Below, in pieces: positions 43,363 to 51,461 of a stretch of DNA of 64,000 bases (position 1 is the stretch's first letter; the number at the start of each line of letters is the position of its first letter). Under the pieces are notes generated by a model. It saw nothing but the letters and a program-made list of their open reading frames with translations, was not told the origin of the DNA and made no database searches. Made by a program: the position numbers and the translations under genes. The stretch is from Flavobacteriaceae bacterium (lineage in GTDB: Bacteria > Bacteroidota > Bacteroidia > Flavobacteriales > Flavobacteriaceae): contig JAKIUU010000005.1 of the NCBI GenBank assembly GCA_021647405.1, forward strand, positions 40,645 through 104,644, written 5' to 3'.

Positions 43363-44946
43363 TTACTGGGTTAAATCGCCACAAAGCTTTACTTTGAGTT
43401 TTACGGCTCCAGGAAGATAGGCGAGAGGTATGGATTCCTTTATTAAAGTGTAAATGCTCTTTTCATCAGCACCATTTTTTAATAATTGAACCTTTATGCC
43501 TTTTATAAGGTTTTCCATTTCATCTTTTTCATCTTTTTGAAGTGTATTGATAACTATTTCTTCTTCACTGCTAATTTGTGCAATACAAGCGCCAAAAGCA
43601 TTGGCCACCTCTAGGTGTTCTGGAAATATAACTTTAGAAGCCCCAGCGATAATTTTGGGTAATAAAAAGGCACCACCACCACAAGCTATTACAGAAATTT
43701 CTTTGATATTTGTTTTGAGTTTGTCAACCAATTTTTCTATTGTTATTAGGATCTGTTCATATACTTTATCTAAAGTATATGCAAAAGGTAGATTTACATT
43801 CTTTTGAATACTTTCCTTTAAAATACTTTTAGATATGGCGCCGTCTATTTCTAATTGATTTGTAGCTATTGCAAAATCGGTTAAGGTTAAGGTATCTCCT
43901 TTAAAAGCAATTGCTTTTTCTTTAAGTTGGTATCCAACAGAATCGGGACCGAGCGAACAAATTCCGTTATCAAACCTTACTATGGTTCCACCACCTATAC
44001 CAACAGCTACCACATCAGGCATTCTGAAATTAGTTAGCACTCCGCCAATTTGAGCTGCTTGCGTACTTTCTCTTGGAAAAAAATTCACCAAAACACCTCC
44101 ATCTGAAGTGGTACCGCCAACATCAATTACAATTCCATTTTCTATTTTAGATAGGGCGCCTGCACCACGGATGCTGTTGGTTGGCCCAGAGGAGATTGTG
44201 AGTACGGGAAAATCTTGTGCTTGATCTAGAGACATTAATGTGCCATCGTTTTGACCAATAAAAAGTTGAGATGATAATCCCAAATGGTTAACAGTTTTTT
44301 TAAATGCTGTAACCATTTTGGTAGCAATGCCTTGAAGACTTGCATTTAGTATGCACGCATTTTCTCTTTCTAATAATCCCAATCCACCTATTTGATGTGA
44401 GCAACTTATCTTTATGTCTTTTCCTAGTACTTCATTGGCCCATGCAGCTACTTGTAATTCTTGATCTGGATTAATTTTAGAAAATATTCCTGTAATAGCA
44501 AGAGATTCAATTTCTCCTTTCATTTTTAGCAAACACTCTTTTATTTCTATTTCATTTAAGGGGCTAATTATTCTTCCATCGTATTCATAACCTCCATGTA
44601 CTAAATAGCAATGCGCCCCTAAAAGTATTTCTAAATCCTCAGGAAAATCTGCCATAGTTGGTATGGCACTACTTGCAGGAAGCCCAATACGTATGGCTCC
44701 AATTTTATTGAGCTCCTTTCGTTCAACCAGCGCATTGGTGCAATGTGTTGTCCCCAACATAATATATTTAATGGTTTTATTGGAAACAGCACTTTGTTGA
44801 AGGACTTTTCTTATGGCCTTTTCAATACCTCCGCTAACATCTGTAGAAGTGGTTTGCTTTGTTTTAGCAATAATTTTATTGTCGTGAGTTACCAAGACAG
44901 CATCTGTATTTGTGCCTCCTACATCAACGCCTATTTTATAAAACAT
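43363..44946 (-). CDS. Hydantoinase/oxoprolinase A-like protein, short form
   Basis: A 527-residue ASKHA-fold ATPase, about 160 residues shorter than the HyuA encoded at 49296-51353. Phosphate-binding motifs are IGVDVGGTNTDAVLV near the N-terminus and IDVGGTTSDGGVL near residue 275. GTTHCTNALVERKEL and CILNASLQGIATKM are other family blocks. Relatives split a cyclic amide with ATP by phosphorylating the ring carbonyl. This short form commonly pairs with DUF917, whose gene ends 6 nt upstream, so the two probably act together. Last gene of the hydantoin locus. Confidence 0.88.
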   Translation of the reverse strand: MFYKIGVDVGGTNTDAVLVTHDNKIIAKTKQTTSTDVSGGIEKAIRKVLQQSAVSNKTIKYIMLGTTHCTNALVERKELNKIGAIRIGLPASSAIPTMADFPEDLEILLGAHCYLVHGGYEYDGRIISPLNEIEIKECLLKMKGEIESLAITGIFSKINPDQELQVAAWANEVLGKDIKISCSHQIGGLGLLERENACILNASLQGIATKMVTAFKKTVNHLGLSSQLFIGQNDGTLMSLDQAQDFPVLTISSGPTNSIRGAGALSKIENGIVIDVGGTTSDGGVLVNFFPRESTQAAQIGGVLTNFRMPDVVAVGIGGGTIVRFDNGICSLGPDSVGYQLKEKAIAFKGDTLTLTDFAIATNQLEIDGAISKSILKESIQKNVNLPFAYTLDKVYEQILITIEKLVDKLKTNIKEISVIACGGGAFLLPKIIAGASKVIFPEHLEVANAFGACIAQISSEEEIVINTLQKDEKDEMENLIKGIKVQLLKNGADEKSIYTLIKESIPLAYLPGAVKLKVKLCGDLTQ

Positions 44947-44952
44947 ATTTTT

Positions 44953-46032
44953 TTAAGTGTTTAAATCTTCTATTGGGATGAATTTTTCTGAGTATCCAAA
45001 TTTTTCTGGACCACCCAATGTGATTCCTGCATGTGTTCGCCATTGTTTGTCTGCTTTCATTCCCAATACAATTACTCGGGTACCGTATTGAATGGATTCG
45101 GCTGTAATGGGATGGGCATTTTCGGCATCTATCAGAACGATTAAATCGGGTGTAATGGCTACAGGAACACCATCTTTTTTAGCCATTAAAAATTCATTTT
45201 GGAAATTGAGTTCTAAAGAGGAACCATTGTCTTTTCCCAAGCCCATTATTTCGCATACACCTTTATTCCATCTGCCTTCTGTCTTAATAGATATGTTGCT
45301 TATCTTTCCTGAAAATAGCTGAATAGCTTTGGCTTTTTCAATTAAAGAGCTAATAGGGTTTTTTTGATTTTTTTTAGCGTTTAATACCGCTTCACCCAAA
45401 GTTTGGGCATGCGATATAATACCTTGAACAGCAGACTTTTTAACTTGTGCGCCACTCATAGGATAACAAGCAATGGCACAACTTCCGCCCATTTGAATGG
45501 TTGTAGCTCCTACCAATGTTTCTCCCCAAACATTGTCAATTGTATGGTAAACATTTTTATTGCCTTTTTCATCGGCTTGCGTAATAGGTGATACAGGAAT
45601 GCCATGTAAAGTAAAGGTTACCATTTCTAACCGAGGGAAAGCTCTTCCCATACCATCAGCATCAACAATTGGAATTTGTTTTTTGGCAGCAACAGCAAAA
45701 GGAATAACACCATTAAGACCGCCTGCTTCGGCGGGCATTACAGCATCTATTTTTCTACCGAGGTAACTTTCCATCATATCAAAAGCACAGTAAAATTCAT
45801 TTCCAGAAAACAATTTTTCAACGAGTATCATTGGGGCTCCAAAAGCAGCAATAGGAACTACCAATGCATCATCAGCTAAGTCTTCAGACTTTATTAAAGA
45901 CACCTCTCCATAATTTTCAATGGCATTTTTAGCTAACAACTTCCCCACATAAGGATCTCCACCACCACCAGTGCCAAGTATTGTTGAACCTAAAGCAATG
46001 TACTCAAGGTCTTTTATAGTAACTTTTTTCAT
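44953..46032 (-). CDS. DUF917 protein (possible thiohydantoin desulfurase family)
   Basis: A 359-residue cytosolic protein with the DUF917 start LEYIALGSTILGTGGGGDPYVG (shown by its GTGGGGDP core at about 20-27), MPAEAGGLNGVIPF (about 98-111) and DADGMGRAFPRLEM (about 124-137). I recall that part of this family has been renamed S-methyl-thiohydantoin desulfurase, acting on sulfur-containing hydantoins; that recollection needs checking. In this locus it sits between a CodB-like permease and a HyuA-like ATPase, consistent with processing a ring before hydrolysis. Cys and His residues are few. Confidence 0.85.
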   Translation of the reverse strand: MKKVTIKDLEYIALGSTILGTGGGGDPYVGKLLAKNAIENYGEVSLIKSEDLADDALVVPIAAFGAPMILVEKLFSGNEFYCAFDMMESYLGRKIDAVMPAEAGGLNGVIPFAVAAKKQIPIVDADGMGRAFPRLEMVTFTLHGIPVSPITQADEKGNKNVYHTIDNVWGETLVGATTIQMGGSCAIACYPMSGAQVKKSAVQGIISHAQTLGEAVLNAKKNQKNPISSLIEKAKAIQLFSGKISNISIKTEGRWNKGVCEIMGLGKDNGSSLELNFQNEFLMAKKDGVPVAITPDLIVLIDAENAHPITAESIQYGTRVIVLGMKADKQWRTHAGITLGGPEKFGYSEKFIPIEDLNT

Positions 46033-46056
46033 AAAAGGTTTAATAGGATATAATAT

Positions 46057-47256
46057 TTATTTAAACAATTTTTGTAATAGGTAATAAACAAAAGCTGCCA
46101 CTGTAATTCCTAAAATATTTTTGATTTGTGAGTCCATAAGTATCATTAATAGCATCCCACAACACCAAGAAAAAATACCTTTCCAATTAATATTTAAAGC
46201 AGTTTCTTTATAGGTTTTTGAGATAAAATAGTCTGAAATCATTACTCCAGCAATGGGAGTAATAGTTATGGTTAAAACAATTATAAAACTCATAAAGTGT
46301 TCTAGAATCCCGACAGCGGCTAATAAAATACCTACTATTCCTATAATTAAAGTTGTCTTAGAACGAGAGGATTCTTTTAATTTAAAGAGCTTGTTAAATG
46401 CTAATCCTGACGAATAGATATTCATTACATTAGATGTCCAAGTGGCTAAAATAAGAATGGTCATTGCGAAGAAAGGAAATCCTAAGCTTGAAAATATTTC
46501 AACAATATCATAGGTTCCATGTGTAATGGCCAAAATAGCTCCAATTGCTAACAGGCATAGGGCAGAGGGTATTATGCCAAAGACAGAGCCTAATATGGCA
46601 TCCTTTTTAGTTGCGGCAAACCTATTATAATCGGGAGAAATAACACCACCAACCGATATAAATCCAATGGTAAACCCAATGGCTTGTAAAATAGGCATGG
46701 GCTCTTTGGGGGTAAAATTTAATACTTCTTGAAAACTGTGATTTTTAAATGTTACAACCAGTCCGTATATAAGTAATAAAACAATGGCAGGAACAGCTAC
46801 ATAATTAAGCCATTTTAAATATTTAAAACCAAACACGGCTGTAAGTACCATAATGGTTCCCCAAAAAACAGAAGAAATCCAAGTTGGGATATCAACACCT
46901 GTCATGGTAGAAATAATTTTAGAAAATGAGGCTCCAGCTATATTGCTTTGAATTCCGAACCAAGCCAATGTTGATAGGCCAATAACAAGACCTACGATAA
47001 TGTTAGCGCCTGTTTTTCCAAAACTGCTAGAAGCTAATGAAACCGTAGCTTTTCTTTTTTCTACTGCTGCTATGCTGAGTAGGGACATAAAGAAAACGAC
47101 AAAACTAAACCCTATTAAGCCCGCCAAAAGCGATATATTAAAACTTAATGATGCAATTAAAGTGCTGCCAACTAATAAAGCAGGTACGCTTACAATACCT
47201 CCAAACCATATGCCAGCAAGGCTAAACCATTTTGTATTTTGTTGATTGTCTTTCAT
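46057..47256 (-). CDS. NCS1-family (cytosine permease CodB-like) transporter
   Basis: A 399-residue membrane protein with about 12 helices. NCS1 features are the start FSLAGIWFGGIVSVPALLVG and the motif SPDYNRFA near residue 208, as in CodB. The family moves nucleobases, allantoin or hydantoins; the Mhp1 member carries benzyl-hydantoin. Placement beside hydantoinase genes suggests that it imports the ring substrate across the inner membrane, after outer-membrane uptake through the TonB-dependent receptor. Confidence 0.88.
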   Translation of the reverse strand: MKDNQQNTKWFSLAGIWFGGIVSVPALLVGSTLIASLSFNISLLAGLIGFSFVVFFMSLLSIAAVEKRKATVSLASSSFGKTGANIIVGLVIGLSTLAWFGIQSNIAGASFSKIISTMTGVDIPTWISSVFWGTIMVLTAVFGFKYLKWLNYVAVPAIVLLLIYGLVVTFKNHSFQEVLNFTPKEPMPILQAIGFTIGFISVGGVISPDYNRFAATKKDAILGSVFGIIPSALCLLAIGAILAITHGTYDIVEIFSSLGFPFFAMTILILATWTSNVMNIYSSGLAFNKLFKLKESSRSKTTLIIGIVGILLAAVGILEHFMSFIIVLTITITPIAGVMISDYFISKTYKETALNINWKGIFSWCCGMLLMILMDSQIKNILGITVAAFVYYLLQKLFK

Positions 47257-47261
47257 TATTT

Positions 47262-47588
47262 TTAATTATTTTCGATTAAAGTATATATAATTTTGGTGTC
47301 TGTTAAAACATTTCCTGCTTGTGCTTCTAAAGCGTTAATACAGACCACATCTCCTTTGTTTAAGTAGCCCTTTACACTGCCATCTTCGTTAAGCATTTCA
47401 ATTTTCCCTTCTTGAATAACTGACAACTCAATTTGTGGATGTCTTGAAACCCCCTTTTCAGGGATACGCGTTCCCTTTTTTAAAAACACGGTTCCGAATT
47501 GAATATCCAACCCTTCATTTTCTATATGAAAAATCTGTTTATTGTAATATTCACCTGGTAGAGGGTATGTAATTTTTTTTATTTCCAT
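47262..47588 (-). CDS. Small cupin-domain protein
   Basis: A 108-residue single cupin. Strands with GTRIPEKGVSRHPQIELSVI and EDGSVKGYLNKGDVVCINA are recognisable; His in SRHPQIE and Glu may be metal ligands, but the canonical HxH is not complete. It lies between the hydantoinase B and permease genes (5 nt from the latter). It could be a racemase, isomerase or ligand-binding protein for the pathway's substrate. Confidence 0.8.
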   Translation of the reverse strand: MEIKKITYPLPGEYYNKQIFHIENEGLDIQFGTVFLKKGTRIPEKGVSRHPQIELSVIQEGKIEMLNEDGSVKGYLNKGDVVCINALEAQAGNVLTDTKIIYTLIENN

Positions 47589-47623
47589 TAACTTATAAAA
47601 ATCTGAAAATTAATTTATTTTTT

Positions 47624-49291
47624 TTACAAAGTGATTTTATACGCTTTTTCAGCCTGCTTTTTGGTAATATAACCATTTTTTATATCCAATAAAATTTGTT
47701 CAATTGGCCTATCTTCGGGTTTCCCATAACCTCCTCCTGTGGCTGTGACACAGCGAACAATATCTCCTTTTTCTAAATAAATATTTGTTCCCAAACTATG
47801 CCGTTCTTCTATGCCATTTTTACGAATAATTTTAAAATAGTTATAGGAGCCATCATGCCCGCCATTCATTCCCCAAGTTTTGGTTTTTTCGCCCAAAAAT
47901 GCTGCTGTTAGATTGGCGCCATCTGATAAGATTTTGTAATCAACATACTGCCCGTTTCCCCCTTGATACTCTCCATAACCCCCACCTTCATTATGGAAAG
48001 CATACTGTTCTACCTGTATACCATAACGCATTTCGCGTATTTCAACAGGAATGTTATAAGATTCGCCACTACCGCAAGAGAGTTGCCCCCTATTACCGTC
48101 ATGGCTATTAGAGGCTCCCCAACCGCCAGCTAAAGGCTCTGCTTGAATGTAAAATTGATTGGTATCTGGGTGAACACCAGAGATAAATGTTGCGCAAACT
48201 GAACGCAGATGTCCAGCAGGTAATTTGTCAGGTATTAAAGGAGCTAAAATTTTCCAAATTAAATCGATAGATGTAACTAAGGTTTCGTAATATATAGAAA
48301 CAGCTGCAGGTGATTCGGCACTTACAATTGTACCGGGGTTACAAAGTACTTTAAGAGGTCTAAATGCACCACCATTGGCATCCATTTGGGGTGTTGTTAT
48401 GGCTTTAAAAATACTGCGGCATCCTGTAACTAAGCCGTTAAAAGACAAATTGACTGCTCCTTTAACTTGTGGGTGAGACCCATTAAAATCAACGATAAGC
48501 TCTTTGTCAGTAATGGTAATTTTTGCTTTTATAGGAAAGGGGCCTTCGCCAAATCCATTATCTTCGATGGTAGAATTCCCTTCGTAAATACCGTTAGGAA
48601 TTGTTTTAAGCGCTTCAAGACTGACACGTTCTCCGTAATTTAAAAACGAAATTCCAGCTTTTTTATAAGTTTCAAGACCGTATTTTTCAATAATGTTTAT
48701 GACTCTTTTAGCACCTATTTCTGCAGCAGCTATTCCCGCATATAAATCGCCAAGTGTGCTGTCGGGCAAACGGACATTAACTTTTATCATGTCAATAATA
48801 GATTGGTTGATCTTGCCCATACTTTTTATTTTGATAAAAGGAAAATGGAGGCCTTCTTGAAAAATTTCGGTAGCTACAGTCGAAACTGACCCAGGGTAAG
48901 TACCACCCAATTCGGTCCAATGCGCTTTATTTACTGTAAAAGCAATCAGCTCTTCTTTATAAAATACGGGGTATATAACAGAGACATCTGATAGATGTGT
49001 GCCACCACCCGCATAAGGTGTGTTGGTTATAATTACATCGCCTTTTTGCAATGAATTGTCTCCTGAATATTTTTCTAAGGTGCTGCAGACTACAGAATCT
49101 AAGGCCGCTAGAAAGGCCGTTATGCCATTACCTTGAGCTAATAGTTCTCCTTTGCTGTTAGTGATTCCTACTGCGTAATCTAACGATTCATATATAATAG
49201 GACTCATACTGGTGCGTTCTAATGTTTTAAACATTTCGTCGCCAGCAGCAATTAAAGTGTCTTGTATAATTTCTAATGTAAATTGTTCCAT
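47624..49291 (-). CDS. hyuB: Hydantoinase B/oxoprolinase-family protein
   Basis: A 555-residue HyuB-type subunit. Blocks typical of the family are ITNTPYAGGGTHLSDVSVIY, KAHWTELGG, VKVNVRLPDSTLGDLYAG and GGYGEYQGGNGQYVDYKI, ending in TATGGGYGKPEDR. It partners HyuA, encoded 4 nt upstream (49296-51353), to form an ATP-dependent ring-opening amidohydrolase such as N-methylhydantoinase or 5-oxoprolinase. Related acetone or acetophenone carboxylases use the same subunits, so ring hydrolysis is likely but not proven. Confidence 0.93.
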   Translation of the reverse strand: MEQFTLEIIQDTLIAAGDEMFKTLERTSMSPIIYESLDYAVGITNSKGELLAQGNGITAFLAALDSVVCSTLEKYSGDNSLQKGDVIITNTPYAGGGTHLSDVSVIYPVFYKEELIAFTVNKAHWTELGGTYPGSVSTVATEIFQEGLHFPFIKIKSMGKINQSIIDMIKVNVRLPDSTLGDLYAGIAAAEIGAKRVINIIEKYGLETYKKAGISFLNYGERVSLEALKTIPNGIYEGNSTIEDNGFGEGPFPIKAKITITDKELIVDFNGSHPQVKGAVNLSFNGLVTGCRSIFKAITTPQMDANGGAFRPLKVLCNPGTIVSAESPAAVSIYYETLVTSIDLIWKILAPLIPDKLPAGHLRSVCATFISGVHPDTNQFYIQAEPLAGGWGASNSHDGNRGQLSCGSGESYNIPVEIREMRYGIQVEQYAFHNEGGGYGEYQGGNGQYVDYKILSDGANLTAAFLGEKTKTWGMNGGHDGSYNYFKIIRKNGIEERHSLGTNIYLEKGDIVRCVTATGGGYGKPEDRPIEQILLDIKNGYITKKQAEKAYKITL

Positions 49292-49295
49292 AGCC

Positions 49296-51353
49296 TTACT
49301 TCATTGTTATGATTAAATTTCCATACATATCAACTTTTAATTGTTGAACAGGAGTTACCAATGTAGTGGTTGCCTTTTCAGCAATAACAGCTGGACCTTT
49401 TATGCGCATATTTGGCTCTAATAATTCTCGGTTGTAAAAAATAGTATTGTGTTTTCCTAAATCATCAAAATCAACATCTTGATTTCCAAAGAGCGCTTCT
49501 TCAATTTTTTTACCAGTATTTTTTAATTTTGGAAAATCGGGTTTATCTACCTTAACTTCAGCTATTAAATGAAAATTAACCAATTCAACTTGAGCTTCTA
49601 AGCTAAAGGAATATTGTTTTTTGTGCAATGTATGAAAGTTGTTAATAATCTCATCTAATGGGGTGTCTTTTGAAAAATTTGGCAATTCAACTTTTACATA
49701 ATGTTCTTGTCCGGCATAACGCAAGTCTGTGTAGTAAGTAAATTTTATTAGGGCTTCACTAAATCCATCAGCTTTGTATTTTTCAATGGCATCATTTCGC
49801 ATTTCTTTAAATACAGCTTGAATAATTATTTTAGTTTTATCAACCAAAGCAATTACATTGGTACGTATTAAGTCTCTTCTTAAGTCAGACATAAGCATTC
49901 CAAAAGCCGAGAATACGCCTGCATGAAGAGGCACTATGAGTTCGGAAACTTGAAGTTCTCTAGCCAAATCGGCTCCATGCATAGCGCCGCCGCCACCAAT
50001 AACAACCATTGAAAAATCTCTAGGGTCATAGCCTTTATTAACCGAAATTAGTTTTAAAGCATTGGTCATATTTGCATTAGCAACCCTAATAATCCCTTTT
50101 GCAATAGCTTCTTTTGAAGTGTTTAAAGCATTGCATAAAGATTTTGACGCTGCATGAATACTCCTATAATCTGGTTTAAGTTCACCTCCTAGAAAATAAT
50201 CAGGGTGAATGCGTCCTAAAATAATATTTGCATCGGTTGTTGTAAGATTTTTACCTCCTCTTCCGTAAGCCGCTGGGCCAGGTATAGCTCCTGCACTTTT
50301 AGGGCCTACATGCATTTTTCCACCAGTATCTATCCAGGCAATACTACCACCGCCATTGCCAATTTCAACAATATCAATGACAGGTGTTTGAATGGGATAG
50401 CCTGCTTGGGTTCTTGAATGGTCTATTTTATAATTAGTGGTAATTTTTACTTGTCCGTTTTCTATCAAGGCACATTTTGCAGTTGTGCCACCAATATCTA
50501 AAACAATTAGATTTTTTTTATCGATTACTTTTCCTAAAGCGATAGCCCCAAAAACCCCACTTGCGGGTCCAGATTCTACCATTGTAATGGGATTGGATTT
50601 TACATCGTTTATTGTGGTAATACCTCCATTAGATTGCATGATATACGGAATTTTACTAAGCCCGTTTCGCTTCAGGTTTGCTTCTAATTTATTGAGGTAT
50701 TTTTTTGCTATTGGCAACACATAGCCAGACAGTACTGTGGTACTTGAACGCTCGTATTCACGCCATTCTCTAGTTATTTCGTGCGATGCAATTATTTCGA
50801 TTTCAGGAAGTAGAAGTTTTAATTTTTGAATAAGTTTTATTTCATTTTCAGGATTTTTATAAGCATGCAACAAACAAATAGCCAAAGCTTCTACTTTTTC
50901 CTCCTTACATACTTTAGCGATGTTTTCTAAGTTATCTAAATTTAATTCAGTAACAATTTCTCCTTTGTAATTCATGCGTTCATCAACTTCAAAACGTAAG
51001 TATCTCGGCACAAAAGGAGGTTGCTTAATAAAATTAAAATTAAACAAATCGGGGCGGTTACACCTCGCTATTTCTAAAACATCTCTAAAGCCTTTAGTTG
51101 TTATAAGGGCTGTTTTCGCTCCTTTTCGCTCGGTAAGGGCATTAATTACTACTGTGGTTCCATGCACAAAAAAGTCAACTTCATTTAAATTGAGTTTGCT
51201 TTTTGAAATGGCATTAAGTATGCCTTCTTCAAAATTAGAAGGCGTGGTATCAGTTTTAGAGACTTTTATATCTGTAACTTTTCCTAATTTTTTATCGAAT
51301 TTAAGACAGACTAAGTCTGTAAAAGTTCCACCAATGTCAGTTGCGACTCTCAT
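49296..51353 (-). CDS. hyuA: Hydantoinase A/oxoprolinase-family protein, full length
   Basis: A 685-residue HyuA-type subunit: N-terminal domain with ATDIGGTFTDLVCLKFD, then ASHEITREWREYERSSTTVL, the ASKHA ATPase motif IVLDIGGTTAKCAL and VGPKSAGAIPGPAAYGRGG, and a C-terminal region with LRYAGQEHYVKVELP. It hydrolyses ATP to activate a ring carbonyl while HyuB completes the reaction. It is the second gene after the TonB-dependent receptor, behind an intrinsic terminator, which probably sets the expression ratio. Confidence 0.93.
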   Translation of the reverse strand: MRVATDIGGTFTDLVCLKFDKKLGKVTDIKVSKTDTTPSNFEEGILNAISKSKLNLNEVDFFVHGTTVVINALTERKGAKTALITTKGFRDVLEIARCNRPDLFNFNFIKQPPFVPRYLRFEVDERMNYKGEIVTELNLDNLENIAKVCKEEKVEALAICLLHAYKNPENEIKLIQKLKLLLPEIEIIASHEITREWREYERSSTTVLSGYVLPIAKKYLNKLEANLKRNGLSKIPYIMQSNGGITTINDVKSNPITMVESGPASGVFGAIALGKVIDKKNLIVLDIGGTTAKCALIENGQVKITTNYKIDHSRTQAGYPIQTPVIDIVEIGNGGGSIAWIDTGGKMHVGPKSAGAIPGPAAYGRGGKNLTTTDANIILGRIHPDYFLGGELKPDYRSIHAASKSLCNALNTSKEAIAKGIIRVANANMTNALKLISVNKGYDPRDFSMVVIGGGGAMHGADLARELQVSELIVPLHAGVFSAFGMLMSDLRRDLIRTNVIALVDKTKIIIQAVFKEMRNDAIEKYKADGFSEALIKFTYYTDLRYAGQEHYVKVELPNFSKDTPLDEIINNFHTLHKKQYSFSLEAQVELVNFHLIAEVKVDKPDFPKLKNTGKKIEEALFGNQDVDFDDLGKHNTIFYNRELLEPNMRIKGPAVIAEKATTTLVTPVQQLKVDMYGNLIITMK

Positions 51354-51371
51354 ATTTTTATTCTTTTATTT

Positions 51372-51403
51372 TAAAAAGCCACTAATTAATCAATTGGTGG
51401 CTT
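51372..51403 (-). terminator. Intrinsic terminator between the TonB-dependent receptor and hyuA
   Basis: A 12-bp stem with one G-U pair (AAGCCACTAATT at 51376-51387 with AATTGGTGGCTT at 51392-51403), 4-nt loop. Read on the minus strand it ends in a five-T run. It sits in the 108-bp gap after the receptor gene and would limit read-through into hyuA. Confidence 0.7.
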
Positions 51404-51461
51404 AATTGTCATAATAATTAACACAAGTAATTGTTTATGAAAAAAGTACTTAACTTATTGT

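Noticed and set aside
43363..51353. Acetone or acetophenone carboxylase operon
   Set aside because: The HyuA/HyuB pair is compatible with it, but the small carboxylase gamma subunit is missing, and the CodB-like permease and DUF917 favour a nitrogen heterocycle.
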